Shown here in pieces: positions 55,196 to 64,000 of a DNA stretch of 64,000 nt. A program made the translations under genes and the position numbers. The DNA comes from Gnomoniopsis sp. IMI 355080 (Eukaryota; Ascomycota; Sordariomycetes; Diaporthales; Gnomoniaceae): the NCBI GenBank assembly GCA_027946555.1, contig JAPEVC010000042.1, positions 62,001 through 126,000 on the forward strand, in the 5' to 3' direction. How positions within the stretch are numbered: the first letter of the stretch is position 1; every line of letters begins with the position of its first letter. A model generated the notes under the pieces. That model was given only the letters and a program-made list of their open reading frames with translations. It had not been told where the DNA came from and ran no database searches.

Positions 55196-55770
55196 ATGGG
55201 TGTCTTCGAGGGCAAGTTTCCCCAGTGGGTATATCTGATCGGCTACAACACCATCTCCGCGTTGTTATGGTCACTCATCTTTACCCACACGGCGCTGACC
55301 GTCTTGACCGACGGGCCTGAAAGCGTCTATTCCGCCGTCAGAGTCTTGGTGCCCTTCACACAGAGTCTCGCTATTCTCGAGGTTGTGCATGCTATCCTAG
55401 GTAACTACCACTTGTTCTCATTCTAGTCGTGCGCTCACACTAACCACGTTTGCCAGGCCTCGTCCATGCGCCCGTCTTCACCACCTTGATGCTGATTGCA
55501 GCCCGCAGCATTGTCCTGTGGATGATCATTGAGGCCTACCCATTCGTGGCGCTGAGTCCATTCTATGCATCCATGGTCCTTTCTTGGAGCGCTGCCGACT
55601 TCATCTGGTACTTGTACTTCTCGATCCAACTCGTTGGGGGACACCAGTACCGAAAGTTGATGTCGACACGCCACAACGCTTGTTATCTGCTGTATCCAAT
55701 TGGCATTCTCAGTGGGACTGTTCTTGGTAGCACGACTGTGGTCCGCCATCTTGCACTAGACAACGCATAA
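55196..55770 (+). CDS. 3-hydroxyacyl-CoA dehydratase-like (Phs1/PTPLA) protein, Glu lost
   Basis: Related to ER very-long-chain 3-hydroxyacyl-CoA dehydratases. Exons 55196..55400 and 55457..55770 (intron 56 nt, GTAACT..GCCAG) give 172 residues, close to family size. Family blocks are YLIGYNTISALLWSLIF (TM1), QSLAILEVVHAILGLVHAPV, RSIVLWMIIEAYP and SWSAADFIWYLYFSIQL, ending with YLLYPIG. The catalytic Tyr is conserved (Tyr148 in LYP), but the catalytic Glu seven residues later is Gly155, and the usual Arg in the IRY motif is Trp. In yeast Phs1 these correspond to Tyr149 and Glu156. The enzyme is therefore probably inactive as a dehydratase, or changed in function. A separate canonical Phs1 is expected elsewhere in the genome. 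Confidence 0.82.
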
Positions 55771-56315
55771 TGGAGAAGAAGGGAGGGAGTGTGTTTGACC
55801 CTTTAAACGCCTCCGCATTCCTTGGTTTGTGGTGGACACTGTCACGTTAGTCAACTCTTCAGCCCCGTTGGGATTCAAAGAACCGCCAACCAGACCAAGA
55901 CCAGCCAGACATGGTAAGATACCCGTGCGGCCACTCTGCGTTCAGCATTTCAAATGCATAGAGGCAATTGGCGAATGGTGTATGGCACGAGACAGGGACG
56001 GAATTAGGGGTCGAAAGCACGGCTAGATACACAAATACTTCGTCACAGAAGCTTCATGTCTCTAGTTTCTGAGCTCCCAAGAGCATGCCTTCGGGCCCTC
56101 AATGGCGGCGACGCCCATCCGCCCGTTGAGTGACGTGCTGTCTACGAAAATGGATAGGAGTCGGCCCATCGAGTGTGACGACTTCTAACAGCATTGCCAC
56201 TGCTTATAGAGGTAGGTAGGTGGCCTTTCACTTAGACAGGCGAGGGAAAATTTGAAATCTTGAATTGCATAAGACTGTTTCTCAGGGAAGCAGCGGCTAA
56301 TTTGCAACTTGGCTC
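55771..56315. other. Intergenic, 545 bp, convergent gene ends
   Basis: Between the dehydratase-like and TauD gene 3' ends; no gene seen. Confidence 0.45.
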
Positions 56316-57489
56316 TCAGTACAAATTCAAACCCAGAGCCTCCGTCCTCGACTGACTGTCCGGATTTAGAAATGGCTCCTCACCGATTCCGACGGCCCTG
56401 TTGCCGAAGCGTTCTCCCTGATAATCGAATGTCGCTGAGTGGAACACAGATCTGTTGTCCCAGATGGCGATGTCGTTCTTGTTCCTCCATTTGAGCCGCA
56501 CCTGCAAGTCGTGGTTGTCCAGGATTATCCTATAAAACTTGTCCAACAGCTCCTTGCTCTCCTCAGGGTCCAACTCATTGATCCGCTTGGGAAATGAGCC
56601 TAGTGCAAAGATGCTCTTCCATCCAGTGACCGGATTCGTTCGGACGACTGGGTGCACCGCTGCCAATTCTTTGCCAACGTTCTGCGGGCTGCCACGCGGA
56701 TTCTCGTAGATCACTACATTTGGGTCTTGCTCGGCCGCCCGGATAAATCCGTCCCCAATGAAGGTAGCCGTCAGGCCTTCAAAGAATTTCTGGTAAGGTT
56801 TCGAGAATCGGTCGTAGATTTCGTAGCCGCTGGCCCACAACGTATCACCACCGCCGTCCTCGGGAAGCTTCGTTAGGCGAAGAGAGGTATAGTCCGCTGG
56901 ACACGCCTCAAATTGAATGTCGCTATGCCAGCGTGCGGCATCATAGCGGCGCTTGTTGGGCTGGTTGGCATGGGCGAACATCTTCTTGCGCGCCAGCGAG
57001 GAGATGTGGGAGATTTCATTGTCGCCCACGCCAAATTCCGAGGTACTGTTCAGCACAGGGTGGATGTGGAGCGTCGAGGTGGCGGGCTTGCCAGAGAGCA
57101 CCCCAAGGGATTGGATGAACTGCTTCTGCAGCTCGTTGGTGAGATTATCTTGGGCGCGGAAGAAAACCACACCCCGCTGGGAGACTGCGAGGATAAGTTA
57201 GTCACTTAATTCATTATCTTGTGGACCGAGTCGCGTCGCCGACCGCCGAGTGAGGAGTAGCAGTACTGGTAATAGCAAGGTCTCGGAGTAGCTCATCAGC
57301 ATTGGGACTCTTCATGAGGTCGTCGACAATGTTCACATCGTGGAATTCGCGTCCAATGACGGGTGTCGTGTCTTCGAATGAGAATTGATCCAGTGCTCCG
57401 CTGAGCTTCAGTGGCTCCGGATACGAAGCCTTCTTCTCGTCCGACGAAGAAGAGTGCATCGGGATGTCTGAAGTAATTCCGGGAGCCAT
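56316..57489 (-). CDS. TauD/TfdA Fe(II)/2-oxoglutarate dioxygenase
   Basis: Homologous to taurine dioxygenase and to yeast sulfonate dioxygenase Jlp1. Exons 57489..57267 and 57184..56316 (intron 82 nt, GTACTG..CGCAG) give 363 residues. Iron ligands are His161 and Asp163 in RWHSDIQFE and His323 in RSVFHSATFDY; Arg337 in RAVGIGEEP should bind 2-oxoglutarate. Other family blocks include QRGVVFFRAQ, LTKLPEDGGGDTLWASGYEI and VHPVVRTNPVTGWKSIF. All catalytic residues are present. The substrate is probably a sulfonate or other small acid, inferred from the family and from the adjacent Dal5-type transporter. No peroxisomal or secretion signal is seen. Confidence 0.92.
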
Positions 57490-58286
57490 ATTGATGCTAC
57501 TGATAGATACTACGCAGTGGGCGCTTTAGCTTGGACGTCAAGGTCGGGCGGGGCCGTTCTTGTAAAAGGACCAGCCAAGAACGCACGTATAGACCAGATC
57601 ACTGAGGGGGAATAAAGAGACGAAATATTTGAGTAACCTCGCAATACTGATGCATTATTATCGCCTTTAAAGGGTACGTGACGTGTCGGCCTTGTGCCCT
57701 CCGTCAGCACGCAATCGCAGAGGGCAGATTCGCAACCGGCCGATTCCAATCGGCAATATCTCGCGTCCCCACAGCAGAGCGATAGCTTAGTCTTGTCTTT
57801 ATAGATTAACGGAGTATATCCCGGACTCACGTGCAAAGGAACGAATCTGTTTGGATGAAGGTGCGCCTTTTGCTCGTCGCAGTGCGTCTCGATAGCTTGC
57901 TACCGGATATGCAAGCCGGATGTCGTGGATGTTACCCCTTCTGGTCCGCACTGCGACATCTCCCAGCAACTCCCAGCTCCAGCTAGACTACCAAGTATTT
58001 AGTCGAATGGATGATGACCATTCCTTCACAGCGGCCCGTACACAAACAAAGCACAAGGCCGCGATCGATATAAAGATAAAAAGTGTCATGATTGACGTTG
58101 AAGAAAGAGGAAAATGTAGGATATTTCATTTGCAACTCGCCTAAATATAGGAGTTTTACCCCTGACTTGCCGACACCAAGCACGCCAGGGTCTAAAGATC
58201 AATGAAGACAGTCTCCAACCTAATTGGAGGTACTCATATGGTTTTCTTCTTGTTTTTCATTCGTATCTCAGGAACGAGCACGAGTC
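57490..58286. other. Intergenic, 797 bp
   Basis: Promoter of the TauD gene and 3' flank of sec27 (both on the minus strand). No gene seen. Confidence 0.4.
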
Positions 58287-61200
58287 CTACTCTTCATCGT
58301 CCTCAGCCTCAGCCTCAGCTTCGGCCTCGGCGTCTGCACCACCCTCGTCTGCTTGCTCGTCTCCCTCTGCCTCTTCGGCCGCGCCGTTCTCCTCGAGAGG
58401 TTCTGCATCTGCAACCTCGACATCTCCGTTACCTACTGTGACACCCTCTTTCTCCAGCTTCAACCACTCATCCCACTCCGGGAAGAGCTCCTCGTCGCCC
58501 TCTGCGCCGGGTAGACCAATCACTTTGGCGACACGGCCCTTTTTGTTCTTCTCGAGAGACTCCTTCCACTTTTTGACAACTTCTACTGTCAAACTTGGCT
58601 TGTACGTCTGTGAGAACAACGCGGCTTCGGCAAGACGGTTCGTCTTGGTCAAAATCTCGACACAGCCGTCGACATCGCCCAGCAGCCACTTGCTCGAAAA
58701 GGCGATATTGTGTACACCAGCTTCCTCAGCCTTGGTTGCTAGAGCGGCGAGACCTTGACGGTCAGCAGTGGAGGAGTACAGAAGCAGCAGAGAGCCAAGG
58801 TCGTTGGCATGCGTAAAGCACTCGGCAGCCAGGCTGACATCCCAAGCTGCAAGTGCAGTATCGCCAACTAGAACAAATCCTGTCAGTATGTGAACGGCAA
58901 GAATCGAGAGAGCGCGAAGGCTTACCAGTCTTCCACCGGTGCTCGACGTTAGCCTCCTTTGCCAGCTCGAGTGCTATGTCTAGCCGGTTCAGCGCAAGAG
59001 CAAGCTCAAATTTATGCTCGGGATCAGTGGCAACTTCCAGTGCAAGCTCCTTGTGGCCTTGACCATCCAGGAAGCGAGCGACTTTATTGAGCTCGCTCTC
59101 AGGAATAGATGAAAGCAACTCAGACGCAGCCTCGAGCTCGTCGCGAAGGACGAGGGTCTGGTACTCAAGAACGGGGAGCGAAAGGGCGAAAGATGTGACA
59201 CCGACATCCTTGTCGGCAAGGTAGATCCGGGAGTCGCGCTGGATGTAGCCGAGAATGTACATGGGCTGGTCAAAGTGCGATACAGTGTATGTCTCAGCGC
59301 CGACGAGGTAGTTCAACCGGTTCGTGGAGTTGGTGTACAAGAAACAGTCACCCACCCACTCACCCGTTCTCACACTCTCGCTGATGTCCGTAATGACCTC
59401 GAAAGCCGCCTCGACACCGTCATCCTCGACCTGTCCAGACTGTACAGCATCCTGGAAGGCTTCCCGGCTGAAGCGGAGGATATAGCAGCTATCGTCACAT
59501 GCAAGAGCCACTAACTCTCCACTCTCGCTCCAGTAGACATCGCGGGGCTCGACTTCAATGCGTCGCACCAAGGCGCCGGTAGCCCAGTCAAAAAAGCTAA
59601 TGCCTCCTTGGCCCTTGACACCAAGCAGAACGCCGCCAGCCAGGCCGTCTGCCTGGAATCCGACATCAAGACCACCTTGCTTCTCAACAAAGTTCTTGAA
59701 GACCTTGACGCTCGTTGCGGACTCCCGGATTGCGAAGTCATTGGAATTCTCTTTGGAGGCCCACACGAAGTCCAACGCGGAACCGAACTGCTTGTTGCGC
59801 CATGCAAGAGCCGTGTACACAATGAACTCACCATCACCGCAGACCGCAACGAACCGGCCGTTGGCAGAATGTGAAAGGGTAGATGGGTAGACTTCGCAGC
59901 TGCCCAGATCCTTAGTAGTCAGGTGGATCGGTTGGTTGTCCTTAGTAGCCTCGCCGCCCTTGATAATGGCCGAGACGACCTCGTTGTGCTTGGCCCAGAT
60001 AAGCTTGCCAGAGCCGTCCATGGACACGGCTGGCTCCTCACGACCCAGCTTGACCACCACCGAGCCCTCGTCATAACCAATCGCGACGCCCTGCTTTCCC
60101 TTCTGGTAGCTTACACACCAAGCACGCTCTAGACCGTAGTTCAGACTCTGCTCGAAGCGGTAGGTGGATGCATGCCATATCCTCAAGGTGCCATCTTCTG
60201 ATCCAGAGATGATGATGGGAAGTTCTGGATGGTAGCAGGCGAAACTGACATTGTTGGTGTGTCCTTCAAGGGTTGCAATCAGCGACTTTGTTGTGTAATC
60301 CCAGATCTTGACCGTACGATCGTCGCTTGTCGTCAGGAGATATGGTTTGTCGGAGTGTGGGTAGTAGTCAACGTAATTAACTCCCTTTTGCTCGTGTGCT
60401 TCGAGAGTGAAATTTGGTGTGGAGGAGCCCAGCGACCAGATCTTGACCGTCCTGTCGAGACATGCGGATGCGAACGTGTTTGTGTCTTTGGGATTGATCG
60501 CCAGAAACATAACCTATCCTTCTGGTCAGCAAACGTGTCGCCATCCTCGCGAGGGCGTGAGCATGGTACGGGAAACAAAGCCGCCCTTAGGTCCTTCAAG
60601 GAACTCCGGAGCTACAAAGCCCTCATGCCATGGCCTTCGGAATCCGACAATGTAGGGGTTGTCTTGGAATGACCTACATAGTGCGAGTGACCCTCGAAGG
60701 TCTGCTGGCACTTCCAGCCCATCTCCCAATTCCACAATTTGATGGTCATGTCATCACTGGCCGTCAGAACGAAAGGCTGCGTTGGGTGGACACAGATCGC
60801 TCGGATGTAGTCTGGGTGGGCCTCGAAGCTCGCAACCTTTTCTGATGTGTTGTAGTTGTGCACTCGGAGTTGACTGTAGTATCATGCTCGTCAGTATGCT
60901 TCTTGAGTTTGCCGCGTTGTAGGACGTCGGAGCTGTGAGCCAGCACTTACAAGTCGTCACTGCCACAAACAATCCAGTTCTTACGCGCAATGAAGCGCCC
61001 CGCCCGCACGGGCACGTCCGTCAGCTCGAACGACTTGACGGTGGTTTGGGTCTCGTAGCTCCATATGTAGACGTGGCCGCTGTAGAGAGTGGTAAGGATC
61101 CATGGCTGTGTTCCAGCGAGATGTCAGCTTGTCTATGTCCAGGCTCTTGCCGCACATCTCCATTGTGTGGCTCGCCCCGTTGTCGGCCGTTTGCAGGAAG

Positions 61201-61582
61201 ATCTTGGATGATTCTTTTGGTCTATGCGTACCTCGGTCGGGTGAAAATCAATGCCCTTTACACGTTCGCTCCGGGCACTTCGCAGGTGTCAGCTGTCAAT
61301 TATCGTTGGACGATTGGGCGTCGAGCGAGGCGCATAGTGTTTGGTACATACAAGAGCTGTCTCTGTACAGTTAAAGGAACAATGTTAACAATCATCCTCG
61401 AAAAGCTTTTCTCGCAGTGCTGCTTTATAGCAGACGGGGTCGCTGGTATCTAAAGACAACAGTCGTCTCTGAACAGGCCAGCTGTTGCTCTTTCGGGCAG
61501 CGCGCAATAGCTCCCTTGCAAGGAAGTGGGAATGAACTCAAGGTTGAGGAGTGGAAAAGCGCACCTTCACATCTAGCTTCAT
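58287..61582 (-). CDS. sec27: Coatomer beta' subunit (COPI coat)
   Basis: WD40 subunit of the COPI coat for Golgi-to-ER retrograde transport. Seven exons: 61582..61565, 61362..61352, 61277..61232, 61105..60951, 60873..60678, 60513..58926 and 58867..58287, total 864 residues. Exon 1 (MKLDVK) and an 11-nt micro-exon 2 are inferred from the alignment with yeast Sec27; without them the protein would lack its conserved N-terminus RQLFARSERVKGIDFHPTE. The first propeller follows with WD repeats (PWILTTLYSGHVYIW, FVLTASDDMTIKLW, TFASACLDRTVKIW, LLTTSDDRTVKIW, IIISGSEDGTLRIW), then a second propeller and the alpha-solenoid (about 600-790). The tail is very acidic (Glu/Ala repeats). Splice junction phases all agree. 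Confidence 0.94.
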
Positions 61583-62495
61583 CTTGAAGCTCTGAGTCTA
61601 TGTCTTGGAGTCCGTACCAATTGCTGGTTGACTGTCAAAGATCAGGGTGCTTCGGTAGTGGGCGGGGGCTTCTGTCAATGGCAACGCGCCAACATCGAGG
61701 TTGTCGCCGCTATTTTGCTTGAGAAGACGGCACAAATGGAGCAATCTCAGGTTTCCGACAAGTCTTTTAGGAGAAGAGGGATCAAGACGTAAGGAGGTGG
61801 GTATCGTGGATGGCTGGTTGTCGTAATTGGAATATGTTGAAATAGCTGCTGCCACGTCTCCTGGAGATACCTAGTTCAGACAAGGTCAGGTTGAGATGTG
61901 GTCTCTGGAGCTCAGCCTTGGGAGATGCATGGCCTCAGGCACAGAGACAGGGGTCAATGTCCACTTTCCGCCCAATCAAAAGCGCCCTCACTGCTTAGTA
62001 ATAGCGAAAGCAGGTATTTGGCCGTATATTCAGCTACACTTGGATATTTCTCCCTTCATAATGTTCAACACATCAAACAACCTGCGTTGGGGCCTCCTAA
62101 ATTTGATGCATTGCACCGGCGATAGATCTTTCCCATGTTGGTTTATAAATCGGATTTCAACACCTCTTTGCCCATAAGCATAGGGGCGCTATATTGTTTG
62201 GCAGGTTGCTTTCGGACTATCTTCTTTAGAGCAAAATCACCACATCACGAGAGAGCAGAGGATAAATTTTGTTTGTAAAATTGGCGGTTTCGTTTTCAAC
62301 GAATCGCCTTGTCATTTCTTAAGTCATGCTACGTTACAAGCCATAAAGACAAAAGTTCCGTCAGCAGGATATGCATTTCCATGATCCGTTGCCCCAAACA
62401 CCTTACCCATTGCCCCAGCACCGTGCCGAAATAAAGTCCTCAAGTAAATCATCAAAAATTCATGAAAGAAAGACGGATGTAGCCCGTCAAGGAGT
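61583..62495. other. Intergenic, 913 bp
   Basis: Promoter of sec27 and 3' flank of the mannitol gene; no gene seen. Confidence 0.4.
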
Positions 62496-63692
62496 CTAGT
62501 CCTCGGCGTCGGCCTGGACCTTCTTCACAATATTTTCCACCATGGGAAATAGCTTGTCCGACTTCTGCAGGCCACAAACTTGTGAGACAATTTCGTCGGC
62601 TCCCTTGGTAGCCATAATTTCAGCCAGCTCGGCAGACTCTTCGTCACCCTCGACGCGCTGGAAGCGAAACGCCATCTCGGCAGCATCCAGCAGACCACTG
62701 CAGTCCTCACCCTTCTCAGCCAACTCGAAAGCAGGGCCAATGAAGCGCTCCTTGCGACCAAGCTTGCGCAAGGGGGCACGACCGACACGTTCAACAGCAT
62801 CTTCAAGGTGAGGATTGCCGATACGAGAGATGATCTTCTTGACATAGGCAGCCTGTACCTCCTCGGGGGTGTGGAACTTGGCCACGATCAAAGAAGATGT
62901 ATTTGCCAGAGCCTTGTTCACCTCGGCCAATATCTCCTTGTCCTGTAAAGCGTCGTAAACAGTCCTCTTCTTGCGATTGTAGCCGTGGTAGGCGGCGGTG
63001 GCATGTCCAGTGTTGACAGTGTACAGCTTGCGCTCGATGAAGGGTTGAAGATCATCGACCCAGTTGATGCCTTTGATGGCAGGGTGCTCGCCCTCAAACG
63101 GCAGCTGCTCCACAACCCACTCATAGAACTTCTCGAGCTTGACACTCAAACCGGCGTCGGGGTCTTGGGCGGGGACAATTCTATCGATAGCAGAATTGGC
63201 GTAGCGCACACGCTTGTTGTGGGTCTCGAGTTGGTGCTCCGGAGTGTTCTTTGGGTCCTTGATATGGTCAGCAAGCGAGGTGGTGGCATTGATCATGTTC
63301 TCGCAGGCGATAACAGCCAGAGGCTTGAGGTTGTCGGGTCGTTTTTGGATACCCTGGGCAATGGGGTTGGCGATGAATTTGAGGATGTTGGGGCCGACCG
63401 AGCAGGTGACAATGTCAGCAGTGGCAATCTCGTCGACCAAAGCATCAGGATGAGTTCTGGAGTTGATGGCGCGGTAGTTTGTAATGACATTCTCAACAGT
63501 ACCCTCTGCGCCAACCTCGATGACCTTGTAAGACTTTGTGTTGTTCAGTTTGTCGACCACCTCGGGGACAACGTCAGCAAAGACGACCTCGTAGTCGCTG
63601 TTGTGCAGAAAACAGGCAACGAAGCCACGGCCAATGTTACCAGCGCCAAAGTGCACTGCTTTCTTGGGTGCGTTTTGAGAAGGAGCCGCCAT
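62496..63692 (-). CDS. mpd1: Mannitol-1-phosphate 5-dehydrogenase
   Basis: NAD-dependent reduction of fructose-6-phosphate to mannitol-1-phosphate in fungal mannitol metabolism. Intronless, 398 residues, near the usual 390. The N-terminal Rossmann motif is HFGAGNIGRGFV (about 14-25). Polyol dehydrogenase blocks follow: VIACENMINATTSL, ERKLYTVNTGHATAAYHGY with the catalytic Lys, and the C-terminal RKERFIGPAFELAEKG. All expected motifs are present and the start Met is preceded by pyrimidine-rich leader sequence. It uses the same substrate as glucose-6-phosphate isomerase produces, though the two genes sit at opposite ends of the window. Confidence 0.96.
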   Translation of the reverse strand: MAAPSQNAPKKAVHFGAGNIGRGFVACFLHNSDYEVVFADVVPEVVDKLNNTKSYKVIEVGAEGTVENVITNYRAINSRTHPDALVDEIATADIVTCSVGPNILKFIANPIAQGIQKRPDNLKPLAVIACENMINATTSLADHIKDPKNTPEHQLETHNKRVRYANSAIDRIVPAQDPDAGLSVKLEKFYEWVVEQLPFEGEHPAIKGINWVDDLQPFIERKLYTVNTGHATAAYHGYNRKKRTVYDALQDKEILAEVNKALANTSSLIVAKFHTPEEVQAAYVKKIISRIGNPHLEDAVERVGRAPLRKLGRKERFIGPAFELAEKGEDCSGLLDAAEMAFRFQRVEGDEESAELAEIMATKGADEIVSQVCGLQKSDKLFPMVENIVKKVQADAED

Positions 63693-64000
63693 GTTGATTG
63701 TCTTGTTGAGAGTGTTGTTGAGGAGGATTGAATTATGGATGAAGAAGAGAACCAGGGACAGTGAAGACCGTGTTGTATGGGCCTGTCCTTTTGGTGTGCT
63801 CGAGGTGAAGATTGATCAAGAAGAAAGTCGATGGTCTCACTGCCGTGGGTAGGAAGAGAGTGATGGATTGGGAAAATAGAAGTTAGGATAGGTGGTAGCA
63901 AGATGGAATGGAAGGGAGGAAAAAAACCAGGTTGGGAGAGGGATGGGAAACAGGGCTTATATGGCTAGAATGAGGATAGGAGGGGTTCGTGAGATGCACT
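63693..64000. other. mpd1 5' flank to window edge
   Basis: 308 bp, pyrimidine-rich on the mpd1 sense strand as in strongly expressed fungal genes. No other feature. Confidence 0.45.
63955..63964 (-). promoter_or_regulatory. TATA-like element upstream of mpd1
   Basis: On the minus strand the sequence reads CCATATAAGC, about 265 bp before the mpd1 start codon. A TATA box is plausible; position alone supports it. Confidence 0.3.

Noticed and set aside
62985..63731. 248-codon plus-strand ORF
   Set aside because: Mirror of the mannitol-1-phosphate dehydrogenase exon; no independent protein features.
1..64000. Mobile elements, CRISPR arrays, secondary-metabolite cluster
   Set aside because: No terminal repeats, transposase or reverse transcriptase blocks, spaced direct repeats, or polyketide/peptide synthetase domains were seen on either strand.

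Overview
The window is nuclear DNA from a filamentous ascomycete (Pezizomycotina, most likely a Sordariomycete). The signs are short GT..AG introns, mostly 50-120 nt and often with a CTAAC/CTGAC branch site, densely packed genes on both strands without operons, and a filamentous-fungal gene set (Sch9 kinase, Ada2, Erg28, coatomer beta', cutinase, chitin deacetylase, mannitol-1-phosphate dehydrogenase). All exon structures were assembled by hand from reading frames, splice sites and family alignment from memory; none is backed by transcripts or a database search.

Layout. 0-7.9 kb: glucose-6-phosphate isomerase (3' end cut by the window edge), Sch9-type AGC kinase, and a cutinase gene broken by three frame-changing indels. 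9.2-13.6 kb: Git1-like MFS permease divergent from a membrane-anchored Xaa-Pro peptidase, then a small unidentified membrane protein. 13.9 kb: intron-containing tRNA-Phe. 14.5-21.1 kb: DUF726/TMCO4-like hydrolase, a Gly/His-rich disordered protein with a C-terminal CxxC motif, a small acidic protein and an EthD-like protein. 23-31.3 kb: CHIP-like U-box ligase, Ada2, GalT, Erg28 and 3-ketoacyl-CoA reductase, the last two sharing a 418-bp divergent promoter. 32.2-45.2 kb: Nup155/170 nucleoporin, RS-rich protein, chitin deacetylase, small secreted RlpA/barwin-like protein, NIPA-type Mg2+ transporter. 45.2-52.1 kb: a 3.3-kb stretch with only uncertain ORFs, a Ser/Thr-rich GPI-anchored wall protein, an F-box protein. 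52.7-57.5 kb: Dal5-family MFS transporter, a 3-hydroxyacyl-CoA dehydratase-like protein lacking the catalytic Glu, and a TauD-type dioxygenase, together a possible sulfonate-use module. 58.3-63.7 kb: coatomer beta' (Sec27) with an 11-nt micro-exon, and mannitol-1-phosphate dehydrogenase.

Most genes are unrelated housekeeping neighbours. The links I can argue for are Erg28 with the ketoreductase (both ER lipid enzymes, shared promoter), the Dal5-type transporter with the TauD enzyme, and a scatter of cell-surface proteins (cutinase remnant, chitin deacetylase, barwin-like, GPI protein). The most unusual sequence signal is a 10-bp palindrome, TACCTAGGTA, present nine times, always outside coding exons. 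I found no mobile element, CRISPR array, rRNA gene or secondary-metabolite cluster.
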